A stretch of DNA of 64,000 nucleotides from Pogostemon cablin (lineage: Eukaryota; Streptophyta; Magnoliopsida; Lamiales; Lamiaceae), in assembly GCA_023678885.1 (NCBI GenBank), contig CM042962.1:21590336-21654335 (forward strand), written 5' to 3'. Under the pieces are notes generated by a model that saw nothing but the letters and a program-made list of their open reading frames with translations, had not been told where the DNA came from and did not search any database. Shown one piece after another: positions 42,685-54,699 of this stretch (position 1 is the first letter of the stretch; the number at the start of each line of letters is the position of its first letter). The translations under genes and the position numbers were made by a program.

Positions 42685-44370
42685 TTACCGAGTAAAATGC
42701 CAGTCCCCATCGTACATATAATCCCCAATAGTCTGATCATAGTGATGTCTGTATTCTGTAGGGATTCCAACCAAGTCCGCTATATGTTTACCAATCCAGT
42801 TGTCAAGTAAAAAATGGACTTTAGAATCGTATCCAATCACCCAAACCTTCTCCTCTAAGAAACGATGAATGTGTGGCAAGCAAGCAGACCTTATCGAGGA
42901 AGGAATGTAAGAATCTTTCAGTTTACTCCCCTTATACCAACGATTACGCAGAAGCTCAAGAGAGGGCTCGTTGAGTATGTCCCATGAGAGTTTCATAAGG
43001 TAGGCATCATTTGCAGTAGTCATGGATCTGATGTCGAGGCCACCTTCCACAGTAGGGCAGCAAACGCATTTCCATGCAACTGTGAAGTAATGCTGCTTAG
43101 AAACATCCCCAGTCCAGATAAAGTTTCTGCATGCCTTCTCAATTCTTTTCAAATGATATCTTGGCCATCTGTATATCATCACAGCATGCACAGAAGATGA
43201 GATAATAACGGAGTTCACAAGGCATATTCTCCCCGCCATTGAAAGGGTATTCCCCTTCCATCTCTGGAATTTGGACAGGATGTTGTCCGTTGCATCCCTA
43301 AAGTATATTTCTTTAGGAGCACCTCTAATAATAGGGATGCCAAGATACTTGAATGGTAGGCTTCCTTCCGGAATAAGAAGCTCCTGCTTGATTCTAGGCT
43401 TAATCCTTTCACTAGCATTTTTTCCAAAGAAAACCCTCGACTTTGATGGATTAAAAGTCTGTCCTAAGATGTTGGCATATCCTGTAAGAGCCTGCTGTAA
43501 CCCATTAATGGAGGTATCAACTACCTTACAAAATAAAACAATATCATCAGCGTAAAACAGATAAGAAGGTAAGAAGCATCCACGATTCCCTCTTGCTCTT
43601 GATATAAGACCCTCATTCGAAAGCTTAACTATCCAGAGCCCAAGAACCTCCTCCGTAATACAAAACAATAAGGGAGATAAAGGATCTCCTTGCCGAACTC
43701 CCTGTCCACAATCGAAAAACCCCTTAAGGCAACCGTTGATGAGAATGGATATCTTAGCAGAAGAAAAAATAGCCTGGATCAAATTCACAAAATGCAAAGA
43801 AAACCCCATGCGTTTGAGAACTTCAATAAGAAAATCCCATCTGATTATGTCGAATGCCTTTCGAATATCTATCTTGTAAGCCACACTTCCATCAGGAGAA
43901 TTATTGAGACAATTAAAACTCTCAGAGGCTAAGGCAACACATTGATGAATGCTCTGTTTGGGGATAAACCCGAACTGATATGGCCTTAAACGCTTATGCA
44001 ATATAGGGCCAAGCCTGTTTGAGATAATCTTTGTAAAAATTTTGAAGAAAAAATTACAAAGATTAATTGGCCTGAAGTCTTCCACCTTCACAGCACCTTC
44101 AACCTTGGGGATAAGAACCACAAAATTGCAATTGATTCCGGAGGGGATAGTTGCATAAATGAAGAAATATTGAACAGCCTCACATAGGTTATCACCAATG
44201 ATGTGCCAACACTTGTGATAAAAGCTACCACCGAAGCCATCAGGCCCCGGGGCACTATCCGCTGACAACTCCATAACAACTTTCTCAATTTCGTCAGTAA
44301 AAGGCATGCGGGTAAGAAGTTGATTATCAAAATCATCCACTGTATGGCCAACAAAATACAACACCCCCAA
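42685..44370 (-). pseudogene. LINE B ORF2 reverse transcriptase domain
   Basis: A 561-codon frame, the longest in the window. SADSAPGPDGFGGSFY is near residues 36-51. Palm motif A AYKIDIRKAFD is at about 164-174, GVRQGDPLSPLL at 224-235 and the catalytic YADDIVLF at 273-280. The thumb and connection follow (FKYLGIPI, GKGNTLSMAGR-type). All catalytic residues seen are intact. It should continue from the endonuclease, but the 600 bp between them (44371-44978) contain stops and frame changes, for example MSLTTFFMALR-type pieces at 44735-44460. It ends at a stop at 42685 just before zf-RVT. Confidence 0.9.
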
Positions 44371-44978
44371 TCTGATGCATCGTTTGGATGCTTGAATAGA
44401 TTGTTGTAGTAGTTAACCACTTGAGCACTAAAGCCTCAATGTCATCTGAACTGTTACCATCAATAAGCATTGTTTTGATACTTGCTCATGTCTTCATAGT
44501 GCGTTGGTTTTGATGGAAAAATCATAATTTCGATCTCCATCCTTGAGCCAAGCAGTCCTATGCTTCTGCGAATAAAATTAGTGTTGTTCCAAGAGTTTAT
44601 CATTAAGCGAAAGATGAGCATCAACATCCACCGAGAAAAGATCCCAACTATCACATTCTTGCTCAACTTGCCTCTGAATTGATTGAAGATGACTAAAGGT
44701 AGCCTCAATGCCATAAAAAATGTTGTCAAACTCACGAGAATTCCAATTTTTTATATCCAGTTTGAGCCGTCAAAGCTTAGTAGCGAATCTTGATATAGGA
44801 TTGGAAGAACTTAAAGATTTACACCAAGAAGTCGCAGCCATCACGAAGAACCCTGTATCATTAAGCCACATAGCCTGAAACCTGAAGGCCTTGGTAAATA
44901 AGCATTCATGCTGTAGCTTAATATGATCGAATTATGATCTGAGCTATGCCTCGCATAAGCTGCCAAAACCACTGAATC

Positions 44979-45602
44979 TCAGGCATCCAATGGCTCATTG
45001 GTGACTAAAGAACGATCAATCCTTGATGCCCTCATGTCTTTGGTTGTTGATCTGCTAACCCATATGTATTTAGCACCTTGTAACTGAAGATCATGTAGTC
45101 CCGTAACTTCCAAAAATTCTCTGAACTCCATAGAGCTAAGATTATCATGTCTGACCGCATTGAGCCTCTCATGCATACCCAAAGTAGTATTGAAATCTCC
45201 CATGATGATAGTATTCTGATTCATATAAGAGGAGATGTCAAACCAGAGCTCTCTTTGACTATTATGGTCATTACTAGCATAAACGAAACCACATCTGTAG
45301 TCCTTAGAGTCATAAGTATAATCATAAATAATAATTTGAGAAGTGCTAAAAACTTCTCGAATGTTAGTGATGTATCTCTTGTTGCAAAATATCCACAAGT
45401 TGGGTCTAAGACCTTCCCTGTTATTAGTACCAACAATAGATAAACGCAATCCACCCCAAAAATGAGCAGGGATAGAAGATATCAAGACATTAGGTTCAGC
45501 AATGCCAAGCCATAGAGGGTTATGGTGTGAACAAAGCCTTTTAAGAGCTGATTGAGAATTCTCATTTCCAATCCCCCTGATGTTCCAGAAGAGAGCTTTC
45601 AT
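44979..45602 (-). pseudogene. LINE B ORF2 endonuclease domain
   Basis: The ATG at 45602 gives MKALFWNIRGIGNENSQSAL, the standard start of plant LINE ORF2. IAEPNVL carries the catalytic Glu, MGDFNTTLGMHERLNAVRHD the Asp-Asn pair and RASRIDRSLV a later Asp. The frame stops at 44979 after about 207 residues. The SDH end of the domain lies beyond in another frame, where arsyd-type residues are degraded (44940-44980). The enzyme nicks target DNA to start target-primed reverse transcription. Confidence 0.85.
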
Positions 45603-45649
45603 TTTTCATGGATGGTCTTTCCGTGCTTCGGCAGATCTTTTTTCAACTC

Positions 45650-47436
45650 TTTCCAACCCTTAGTGGTTGTAGCTGTCATGCTCTTTTGCTCATGGTTTTA
45701 GTTTCAACATGCTTAACCCCTGGAGTCCGTGATCTAGTCGTAGGTGCCTCCGGTCTGACAAAATGAGTTGCACTGTATTTGGTACCAATTACAGACATAG
45801 GTTCCACGACAGCTGACTACATCATGTCCCCACTCCTTGGAGGGCTGGCAACTGCAAGCGGAATTGGCTCTTCCTCCCGGATGACTAATGCCACTCTATT
45901 TGCCTCCTCATCATCCAGTCCGCTATCATCAAAATTCTCCCGTTCAGAGCTTTCATCAACATCACTGATGCTTTTATCATCAGTGGTGTTACTCTCCTTA
46001 TCAGTATCATCGTCGAACTCCTCAGCTTGGATTCCACATCCACTTCATTTTCCAATTCATGGTTGTCAACTTCATTGACATTCTTATCCCCAATGCCCTG
46101 TTCAACTTCAGTGTCACTAACATTCTTGTCCCCAGTGTCCCGCTGTTTGTGTGGATCCTCGCCATCATCATCAGCTAGGTCTCGGAATGAATTAGATACA
46201 TTCACTGGATTAAGTGGAGTATCTTTCTTGGTCTAGGTTTTCTTTGGAATAGAAAAACCATCCGATCCAACTGGTTTTTTCTCACTCTTTCGAGTTGCAT
46301 GTTTCCTTCTTCTGTTATCTCTCTTATCTTTTTTCTTTGCACATGCTTCCACATCTTGGCCATGTATATGACAGAACTTATAGTAATCAGGTATATATTC
46401 ATATCCAAAAGAAATTCTAATGATCGTCTTAGAAGTGTCTATGCTCATCATCTTCGGGAGTTCTTCAAAGATGTCAGGCTCAACTAACACCCTTGCAAAA
46501 TACCCTGTGGAGCCATACATAGCTCTCTTATCAATACGTATAGAAGCTCCAACCACCGAAGCAATTTTCCTAATAACTTCTTCATGCCAAAGCTCCATCA
46601 GGAGCTCATATATGCACACCCATATGGGCATAAGCGATGATTTAATCTTGAAAGGATTAAACGTCGGTGTCCACTGCTGCACACGAAGCTGTGTATCCCC
46701 ATTTTCAAAGAATCTCCTCTTCAAGATAGTAAACTTCATCTCATCATTGGGTATATAGACAGTATAATACCCTCTTCCAAGTTGGATAGCAAAAACCTCT
46801 TTGAGCAAGAGAACTCTGCCAAGTAATAGTTCAACATCCTTCTGCGTGAGCGGTTTCGAGCCTTTAGCATTGAGGACCCTGATAATGACAAATTGCGAGA
46901 ATAGCTTTTTACGATTCTCATAAAATTCACTAGAGATACACAATGTAGGGATATCACCTGTTTTATCGAGTGGCCTCCCCACGGGGCCAGAGATGGGCCC
47001 TTTGCATATAGCCATTTTGATTCTGAGTAATGGGTCAGCATCACTGCCAACCCTTGAGGAATACGACTTGGGATCATTGCTATTTTTAATCAATAAGGGG
47101 CAATCAGATGGCCTTCCAGATATGTGGTTCATATTGTTCTTGTCGGGAAGGGACCCATGCAGATTAGGGTTTTTGGTAGATTGAGTACCCTGCAAGTTAG
47201 GGTTTGACGCAGCTCACGTGTTGGGGTTTCCAGGTGATAATCATGTCGCGTCGTATCTGATCGTGATCCTAAATTCAGACGGTCAGGGCCATCGCTGGCC
47301 GGTGGGGGGATAATGGCGTAGATTACGGTGAAGTAATTCGTCAAACCATGGGGTCATCAAGAAGTCAGCCTATTTTGGAGAATGACCAGGCATAGCAGGT
47401 GGCTGGGAGGTGCCTTCGCCGAGCGGTGGCGCCTCC
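45650..47436 (-). pseudogene. LINE B ORF1 (gag-like, DUF4283-type RNA-binding protein)
   Basis: The start is taken at 47436 because MEAPPLGEGTS there matches MEGPPLGEGTS at the equivalent place in LINE C (56642). A stop follows within about 25 codons and the frame changes before the main part (47195-46233, 320 residues). This part resembles the DUF4283 fold of plant LINE ORF1 proteins: TLCISSEFYENRKKLFSQFV, then FNPFKIKSSLMPIWVCIYEL, and YEYIPDYYKFCHIHGQDVEA plus C, a degenerate zinc knuckle, followed by a basic tail. Beyond a frame break at about 46230 the C-terminal region (46205-45885) is rich in Asp, Glu and Asn. ORF1 proteins coat the LINE RNA. Confidence 0.7.
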
Positions 47437-47512
47437 ATGCCTAAAGAAACGTGTATGTGATAAAAGGAAATTTTTAGAAAGAATGCAGAGAGAAAAACCT
47501 GGAGAAAGAATA

Positions 47513-47524
47513 ATTGAAATATAG
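47513..47524. repeat. LINE B target duplication, right copy
   Basis: attgaaatatag next to the LINE 5' end; the satellite continues from its last bases. Confidence 0.85.
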
Positions 47525-47692
47525 GTGGGGAACATTTATTTTTAGTAAATAAATGATTGGAAACATGAAAATATGACGAGTTCTAAATTTGTTAAGAAAT
47601 AGAGAATTTTCTGAAACTTTAAAAAACAGCCTAAAACAGGTTTTTTTATGTCATTTTAATTGCCAAAATAGTTAAGAAGTATTGATATATAG

Positions 47693-47942
47693 GCTAATAA
47701 GTCACATTTTATTAAAAAGTAAATGAAAATAAGAAAGGGAAGAAAAAAAGCATAAGCTTAGAGATATGGTCATAAGGACCAGCTAAAAAGAAAAATTGGT
47801 CTAAACAGGTGACTCTGACACAATTGAAAAAAAAAAGGGCTAACAAGTGCCAACATGATAAATAATCATCAGCCTTATAAATGTAATTAATAACAAACTA
47901 GAGACTCTGATGAATTAACCAAACAATCCACACGAAGTAACC
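47693..47942 (-). mobile_element. Non-autonomous retroposon fragment NA1 in the satellite
   Basis: About 250 bp. It begins gctaataagtcacattttat right after attgatatatag and ends before ccatatagg. The tail matches those of NA2 and NA4 (gctaataagtcgctttatta), not the LINE B/C tail. No coding sequence. Confidence 0.6.
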
Positions 47943-48282
47943 ATATAGGTTGGGAGCATGTTCTTTCAGTAAATAAATAATTCGACACATGAAAATACGA
48001 AGAGTTCCAAATTTGTTAATGAATAAGGATTTCTCTAGAACTTTCAAAAATATCCTAAAAAGTATTTTTATGTCATTTTAACGGCCAAAATAGTTAAGAG
48101 GTTTTGAAATATAGGCCAATAGGATGTTTTTATAGTAAATAAATGATTGGAAACATTAAAATATGGGGAGTTCCAAATTTGTTAAGGAATAAGGATTTTT
48201 CTAGAACTTTCAAAAATAGTCTAAAACAAGTCTTTTTATTTCATTTTAATGGCCAAAATAGTTAAGAAGTATTGAAATATAG

Positions 48283-48424
48283 GCAAATAGATATCACTTA
48301 ATAAAAGAGAAAGAAGAAGAGTCCACAGAAATTACAAGAAAAAGATGTGAAAAGCCAGAAGCCTATCTGAATCTAAAGTATTCTCTATTCATATCGTGGA
48401 ACAAAATATTATACAGTGAGAAAC
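48283..48424 (-). mobile_element. 5'-truncated LINE 3' end, 142 bp
   Basis: It starts gcaaatagatatcacttaat and contains gaatctaaagtattctctat, the C-terminus of LINE ORF2. It is flanked by perfect attgaaatatag duplications (48271-48282 and 48425-48436). Confidence 0.85.
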
Positions 48425-49106
48425 ATTGAAATATAGGTGGGGAGCATGATTTTTTAGTAAATAAATGATTGGAAACAAGAAAATACGAGAAGTTCCAAAT
48501 TCGTTAAGAAATAAGGATTTTTCTGGAACTTTCAAAAACAGATTAAAATAAGACTTTTTATGTCATTTTAATGGCAAAAATAGTTAATAAGCATTTAAAT
48601 ATTTGTGGGGAGCATGTTCTTTTATTAAATAAATTATTATAAATATTAAAATACGATGAGTTTTAAATTTGTTAAGGAATAAGAATTTTATTGGAACTTT
48701 AAAAACTGCTAAAAATATTTTTTTATTTCATTTTAAAGGACAAAATAGTTAAGAAATATTGAAACATAGGTGGGAAGCATGTTTTTTTAATAAATAGATG
48801 ATTAGAAACATGAAAATACGAGGAGTTCCAAATTTGTTAAAGAATAATGATTTTTCTGGAACTTAAAAAAAAAACCTAAAACAAAATTTTTTTATTTCAT
48901 TTTAATGGCCAAAATATTTAATATGCATTGATATATAGGTGGGGAAAATGTATTAATAGCATATAAATGATTGAAAACATGAAAATACGAGTAGTTTCAA
49001 ATTTATTAAGGAATAAAGATTTTTCTGGAACTTTCAAAAATTTCCTAAAACAAGTTTTGTTATGTCATTTTAACGGTCAAAATAGTTGAGAAACATTTAC
49101 ATATAG

Positions 49107-50188
49107 GCTAATAGATGGCATTTTATTAAAAGAAAAAAGAAAAAGAGAGTATAATAAGTAAAAATTGACAAACGTCAAATGTGTAAGCCAAATAGGCAAC
49201 CAAGTGGGCTAGCCCACTTGGCCATCGGGCTCCTCATACAAGTGAGTGATCCAGGTTCGATTCCCATTGGGAACGAATAGGAGTGAGAGTTATAAGGAGG
49301 CTTGGGAGATTAAGGGTGTATGGAGACTTGGTGAATTAACTACTAACTATATTAACAACTAACTTTGTCCGATAAAAAAAAGGCGGCTATAAAAAAGACC
49401 AAACACGTGGCCTTGTGAAAAAATACTGCTAACTCTAATAATTCAAAATTTATACGTGCTGCTGAAATAACCGAAAGAAGCTAGTGGACTGCACAAAAAA
49501 AGTATTCCAGTAACATACCATAGTCCACAAAAAATAAGGCAAAACAGATAGCCTTATAAAAGAAAAACAGCCTAATATGCGGCTGATATATCCAAGCAAT
49601 TATGTGGCATCCAATCCAAATTTGAAATCCAAGCAACCACATCACCAAAACCAAACACCTAGCCTCCACAAGAGATAAATCATACATATCACAAGGCATA
49701 GGAAACAGTGTTATGCTTCATATCTTCACATAAATGTTTAATTTAGCATAGCTCGAAGATATGAGAGTAAATGAACAATATGACGATCATCAGAAGTAAT
49801 AAAACTACAAAGCATCATCAAAACAAAAATATTGAGCAATGAATTGCCCATCAAGGTGGAAGAAGCAATCAAGCAAGATCAACAATACTCAAGCTCCAGT
49901 TGAAAGAATCGCATAAAGCAAATAAGACAACCAAAGGCCATCGAAAACATCCATGCACCAATGAAGTAGCAGAGTCGAAGGCTACTCAAAGCTGCGGGAA
50001 AAAGAGAAATGCTGATATAAGAGGTGTCGTGCATCAGCCCAAATCAGCGTGAGAAGAAACTTCAGGGTGGACCAAATCGGGATCTCCGGCGGCCAATAAG
50101 GCACGAGTAGCCACCAATAGGAACAGGAGCGAGACCACGGGAACCAGTCTACTGACAACAGTGAGTGACAAGGGCCATCTGCCCTGCA
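49107..50188 (-). mobile_element. Non-autonomous retroposon NA2 with nested SINE
   Basis: The low-coordinate tail gctaatagatggcattttat follows acatatag in the usual phase, and satellite resumes at gtggggag (50189). Near the other end cacgagtagccaccaatagg (50102) matches cacgagtagccgccaaatcg in NA3 (59341) and cactggtagccgccaaatca in NA4 (61062). The right target duplication is not recognisable. The 103-codon frame at 49982-50293 runs into satellite and is not taken as a gene. Confidence 0.6.
49198..49381 (+). mobile_element. tRNA-derived SINE
   Basis: The internal RNA polymerase III promoter is visible: an A box tagcccacttgg at 49210-49221 and a B box ggttcgattcc at 49254-49264, spaced as in a tRNA head. 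A non-tRNA body follows, ending tttgtccgataaaaaaaa. It is inserted inside NA2, where the uninterrupted sequence can be inferred from NA4 (gccaaataggtgg). A 22-bp perfect palindrome (49200-49221) overlaps the A box. Confidence 0.75.
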
Positions 50189-51025
50189 GTGGGGAGAATG
50201 TTCTTTTAGTAAATAAATGATTGGAAACATGAAAATACGAGAAACTCCAAATTTGTTAAGGAATAAGGATTTTTCTAGAACTTTCAAAAACAACTTAAAA
50301 AGTATTTTTAAGTCATTTTAGCGGCCAAAATAGTTTAGAAGCATTGAAATATAGGGTGAAGATTGTGTTTTTTTATTAAATAAATATTTGGAAACATAAA
50401 AATACAAGGAGTTCCAAATTTGTTAAAGAATAAGGATTTTTCTGGAACTTTGAAAAGTTGCCTAAAACAAGTCTTTTTATGTTATTTTAATGTCCAAAAT
50501 AGTTAAAATGCATAGAAATATAGGTTGGGAGCATGTTGTTTTAGTAAATAAATGATTGGAAACATTAAAATACGAAGAGTTCCAAATTTGTTAATGAATA
50601 AGGATTTTTCTGGAATTTTCAAAAACAACCTAAAACAAGTCTTTTTTATTTCATTTTAATGGCCAAAATAGTTGAAGAGCATTGAAATATTGGTGGGGAG
50701 CATGTTCTTTTAATAAATTAAAGGTTAGGAAACATGAAAATACAAGGAGTTCCTAATTTCTTAAGGTATAAGGATTTTTTTTAATTTAAAAAAAACAACT
50801 AAAAAAAGTATATTTTATTTTAATAGAAAAAATAGTTAAGAATCATTGAAATATAGGTGGGGAGCTTGTTTTATTTAGTAAATAAATGATTGAAAATATA
50901 AAAATACGAGGAGTTTCAAAGTTGTTAAGGAATAATAATTTTTCCAGAACTTTCAAAAACTGCTTAAAAAAGTATTTTTTGTTCCAGTTTAATGGCCAAA
51001 ATGGTTAAGAAGAATTGAAATATAG

Positions 51026-51186
51026 TCAAATAGATGGCAGTCAGTTTAGGCAAATAGATGGTAGAAGAATTGAAATATAGGCAAATAAGTGATGTATTAA
51101 AGAGGATGAGAAAACAAAAGAGTCAAGAGTAAAGATGATAAAAGAAGCCACAGATGTTGAGGCTATTAAAAGCGATAAAGCTATAG
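51026..51186 (-). mobile_element. Two short LINE-tail fragments in the satellite
   Basis: tcaaatagatggcag (51026) and gcaaataagtgatgtattaa (51081) each directly follow attgaaatatag (51014-51025, 51069-51080). Satellite resumes after ctatag at 51186. The second fragment (about 100 bp) resembles the tail of the fragment at 51522. Confidence 0.65.
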
Positions 51187-51521
51187 GTGGGGAGCCTGTA
51201 TTTTTAGTAAATAAATATTTGAAAACATGAAAACTCGACGAGTTCCAAATTTGTTAAGGAATAAGGATTTTTCTGGAACTTTCAAAAATTACCTAAAACA
51301 AGTCTTTTTATGTCATTTGAACAGCCAAAATAGTTAAGAAGTATTGAAATATAGGTGGGGAGAATGTTCTTTTAGTAATTAAATTATTGGAAACATGAAA
51401 ATACGAGAAGTTCCAAAATTGTTATGGAATAAGGATTTTTCTAGAAATTTTAAAAACAGCTAAAAAAAAGTATTTTATGTCATTTTAACGGCTAAAATAG
51501 TTTAGAAGCATCCAAATATAG

Positions 51522-51902
51522 GCAAATAAGTGATGTATTAAAGATAAGGGGAAAACAAAAAAGTCAAGAGTAAAGATGATAAAAATAAGCCACATGCGGC
51601 GAGGCTATGGAAAGCCATAAAGCTATCAAAATCTATAGTATTCAAAGTTCATGTCGTTAAACATTAAGTGGTGAACATAATTAGACGCTGAAGTATGCCA
51701 ATCAAAATCTCCTCCAATATCTGATAAGGCATCAGCAACTGTATTTCCCTCCAGGAAAATGTGAGACACGTTGAAGTTCATATTTGAGATCATATCTTTA
51801 GCTTTCCTTCATCTTGCTAGAAATCTCCAAGGGATTTTTTATGCAGGATTGGTTAATGCGTATAACACATACATTGAATTAGTTTCTAGCCATTTATGTT
51901 TA
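51522..51902 (-). mobile_element. 5'-truncated LINE 3' end, 381 bp, with RNase H C-terminus
   Basis: The tail gcaaataagtgatgtattaa follows catccaaatatag (51509-51521). The minus strand encodes the RNase H C-terminal region up to FNDMNFEY, including a VADALSD-type segment. It ends at 51902 against cattgaaatatag, which also serves as the left target copy of LINE C. Confidence 0.8.
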
Positions 51903-51979
51903 CATTGAAATATAGGCAAATAGATGATGTAATATAAAAGAAAAAACCAAAAGTTGCTACAAAGATGTTAAGAAACAGC

Positions 51980-52715
51980 TAGCCACAGGCGGCCAAAGTT
52001 AATTATCTAAATCTAAAGTACTTAAAATTCATATCATTGAACATGAGATGATGAACAAAATTAGGAGCTGAGTCATGCCAATCCAAATCTCCACCCACAT
52101 CCGATAGCGCATCTGCAACTGTGTTGCCCTCTCAGTTGTTGTGGGTTGCTCGAAAATTCATAGATGCTGTAATGTCTTTGACCCTCCTCCATCTTGCCAA
52201 GAGCCTCCTTGGAATTTTTGGAGAGGAGTCGTAGAAAGTATAAACTACATATGTTGAGTCTGATTCTAGCGCATTGCCTGAAGCAGCAACCCAACAAAGC
52301 TTTGGTCTAGCGGGAAAATTCCCTCAAAACCAAAACCCACCAATATATATCGAAACACTTGTGAAGAAATTCTGCAATGAACAAAAACATGGTCAACAGA
52401 TTTGGCTTCAGACTCACATAGATAGCAGTGTGATGGGCCATGAAACCCTCTACTAGTCAAAACATCCCACATAGTAATAACTCCTCTAATTACTTTCAAA
52501 AGCGTGATGAAACGTCTAGCTGGTATGTACTTGGCCCAAATCCAAGAACCCCAATTTGGTATTGGGAAGGCAGGCCGTAGATGGGAATAAGCAAGCTTGG
52601 TTGTTACATCCCCATGCAGCGATTTTTTCCAGAATCGGCAGTCAGCCAGATTAGGCGACATGCGTGTTGCAAGAATGGAATTTACTATATGAGGGTATGC
52701 ATCTGTAAATTCCAT
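51980..52715 (-). pseudogene. LINE C zf-RVT domain joined to the RNase H C-terminus
   Basis: The frame 52715-52266 has FWKKSLHGDVTTKLAYSHL and CYLCESEAKSVDHVFVHC. Directly after LLLQAMR at about 52270 the sequence jumps into RNase H at LESDSTYVVY and goes on to EGNTVADALSDVGGDLDWHD and NDMNFKYFRF. The first part of RNase H, with the first Asp and the Glu, is deleted. The EGN-VAD element lost in LINE B is kept here. Confidence 0.8.
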
Positions 52716-52763
52716 CGTAAAATGCCAATCTCAAACATAAAGATAGTCACTGATGGTTTGCTC

Positions 52764-54491
52764 CTAATGATGCCTATACTCCATTGGAATCCCGATCAAA
52801 TCAACAATTGATTTACCTATCCAGTTATCGAGCCAGAAACGAACCTTAGAGTCGTAACCAATGATCCACACGTCTTCTTCCAGAAGTGTTAATATATGAG
52901 GGACGCAGGCTGACCTAATGGAGGATTGAATGTAAGTATTTTTCAACTTACTTCCCTCGAACCACCTGTTGCGAAGAAGTTCCAAATGTGCCTCCCCACT
53001 AATAACATCCCATGATAAATTCATTAAATATGCCTCATTAGCCGCTTTAATAGAGTGAACTCCCAATTCCCCCTCATCATTCTGGCAGTAAAAACAATTC
53101 CATGCAACCGTGAAACGATGTTGTTTAGAGATATCCCCAGATCATATAAAATTTCTGCATGCATTCTCAATTTTCTTGAGTTGATATCTAGGCCATCTGT
53201 ATATCATCATAGCATGAACTGTCGATGAAATAACCACATAATTAACTAGACAGATTCTCCCAGCCATAGAAAGCGTGTTACCTTTCCATCTATTGAACTT
53301 AGCAAGAATGTAGTCCGTTCCCTCCTTAAAATATGCATTTTTAGGGGCACCTCGAAAGAATGGAACTCCAAGATACTTAAAAGGTAGCGTACCCTCCGGA
53401 ATATCAAAATAATCCTTGATGCATATTCTCATCGATTCCGTAGCATAAGAACAACTTCAATTTTTATGGGCTGAAAACTTGGCTAGATACATTGGCATAT
53501 CCGATTAAAGCTTCCTTCAAACCATCAATTGAAGACCCATCTACTTTACAAAACAATAGAATATCATCAACATAAAATAGATAAAAGGGTAGAGAGCAAA
53601 ACTGACTGCCCCTAGCCTTAGAGATAACACCCTCCATAGTAAGCTTGTGTATCCAGAGACCAAGCACCTCCTCAGCTATGCAGAATAATAAAGGAGATAA
53701 AGGATCTCCTTGGCGCACTCCCTTTCCACATCCAAAAAACCCTTTCGGAGAGCCATTAATCAAAATAGATATATTGGCAGATGAGAGTATAAGCCTGATC
53801 AAATCCACAAAGTGTGAGGAAAAGCCCATTCTCTGGAGTACCTGAATAAGGAAATCCCATCTAACTGTGTCAAACGCCTTTCTAATGTTTATCTTAAAAG
53901 CGACACTGCCCGCCATAGAATTATTAAGGCAATTGAAACTCTCCGAAGCCAGCGCGATGCAGTGATGTATGCTACGATTTGGTATGAAATCAAACTGGTT
54001 AGCTCCCAATTTCCTATGAAGAATAGGTCCCAGCCTACTTGCAATGATCTTTGTAAAGACTTTGAAGAAAAAATACAGAAGTTTATTGGCCTGAAGTCTT
54101 CCACCTTGTTTGCTCCATCGATCTTAGGAATGAGAACCACAAAGTTACAGTTAATTCCCAAAGGAATCATCGCATGCATAAAGAAATATTACACAGTGGC
54201 ACAGAGACCATCTCCAATGATGTGCCAGCATTTGTGATAAAAGCTTCCTCCAAAGCCATCAGGTCCTGGGGCACTGTCAGCTGATAGATCCATCACCGCA
54301 CATTTAATCTCCTCCATGAGTGGCAATTGTGTTAGAACCTGATTGTCATAGCCATCTATCATTCTATTAATAAAATCAAATACTCCAAAGTCAGGTGTGT
54401 CCGAAGGGCTGCTGAAGAGATTATTATAGAAATCCACAACATTCTTCTTAATATCCCCCATATTCTCTGATATCTCTCCATTAATTAACAT
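52764..54491 (-). pseudogene. LINE C ORF2 reverse transcriptase remnant
   Basis: It is split over frames 54491-54189 (DLSADSAPGPDGFGGSFYHK), 54179-53889 (INCNFVVLIPK, VEDFRPINF), 54009-53464 (AFKINIRKAFDTVRWDF, GVRQGDPLSPLLF, YVDDILLFCK), 53432-53142 and 53066-52764. Motif A has Asn in place of the first catalytic Asp (KINIRKAFD against KIDIRKAFD in LINE B), which would inactivate it apart from the frameshifts. Motif C is YVDD rather than YADD. Confidence 0.85.
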
Positions 54492-54699
54492 TGATTTAAT
54501 ACTAGCTCTAGTTTTGGCAGGTCGTCGACTACGATGGAAGAAATCCGTATTGTGATCTCCATCTTTAAGCTAAGAAGCTCTATGTTTTTTAGCATAGAAC
54601 AAGTGCTTCTCTAACATTTTCACATTGAGGTCAAATAGGCGTCTACCTCCTCCGTAAAGAGCTCAGGGCTATCTTCCTCATAATCAATGCGACTCTGAA

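Larger units (their letters stand above)
41391..47512 (-). mobile_element. LINE B: near-complete L1-type LINE with RNase H
   Basis: 6122 bp flanked by perfect 12-bp duplications attgaaatatag (41379-41390 and 47513-47524). On the minus strand: short 5' UTR (47512-47437), ORF1 (47436 to about 45650), ORF2 with endonuclease, reverse transcriptase, zf-RVT and RNase H (45602-41498), and a short 3' UTR ending gcaaatagatgatgtaatat when written on the plus strand. There is no poly(A) tail at the 3' junction. A few stops and frameshifts separate the domains, so this copy is probably inactive though all domains are present. Confidence 0.9.

Noticed and set aside
49240..49275. A genuine tRNA gene
   Set aside because: The A and B boxes are present but the acceptor stem does not pair and a SINE body with an A-rich end follows.
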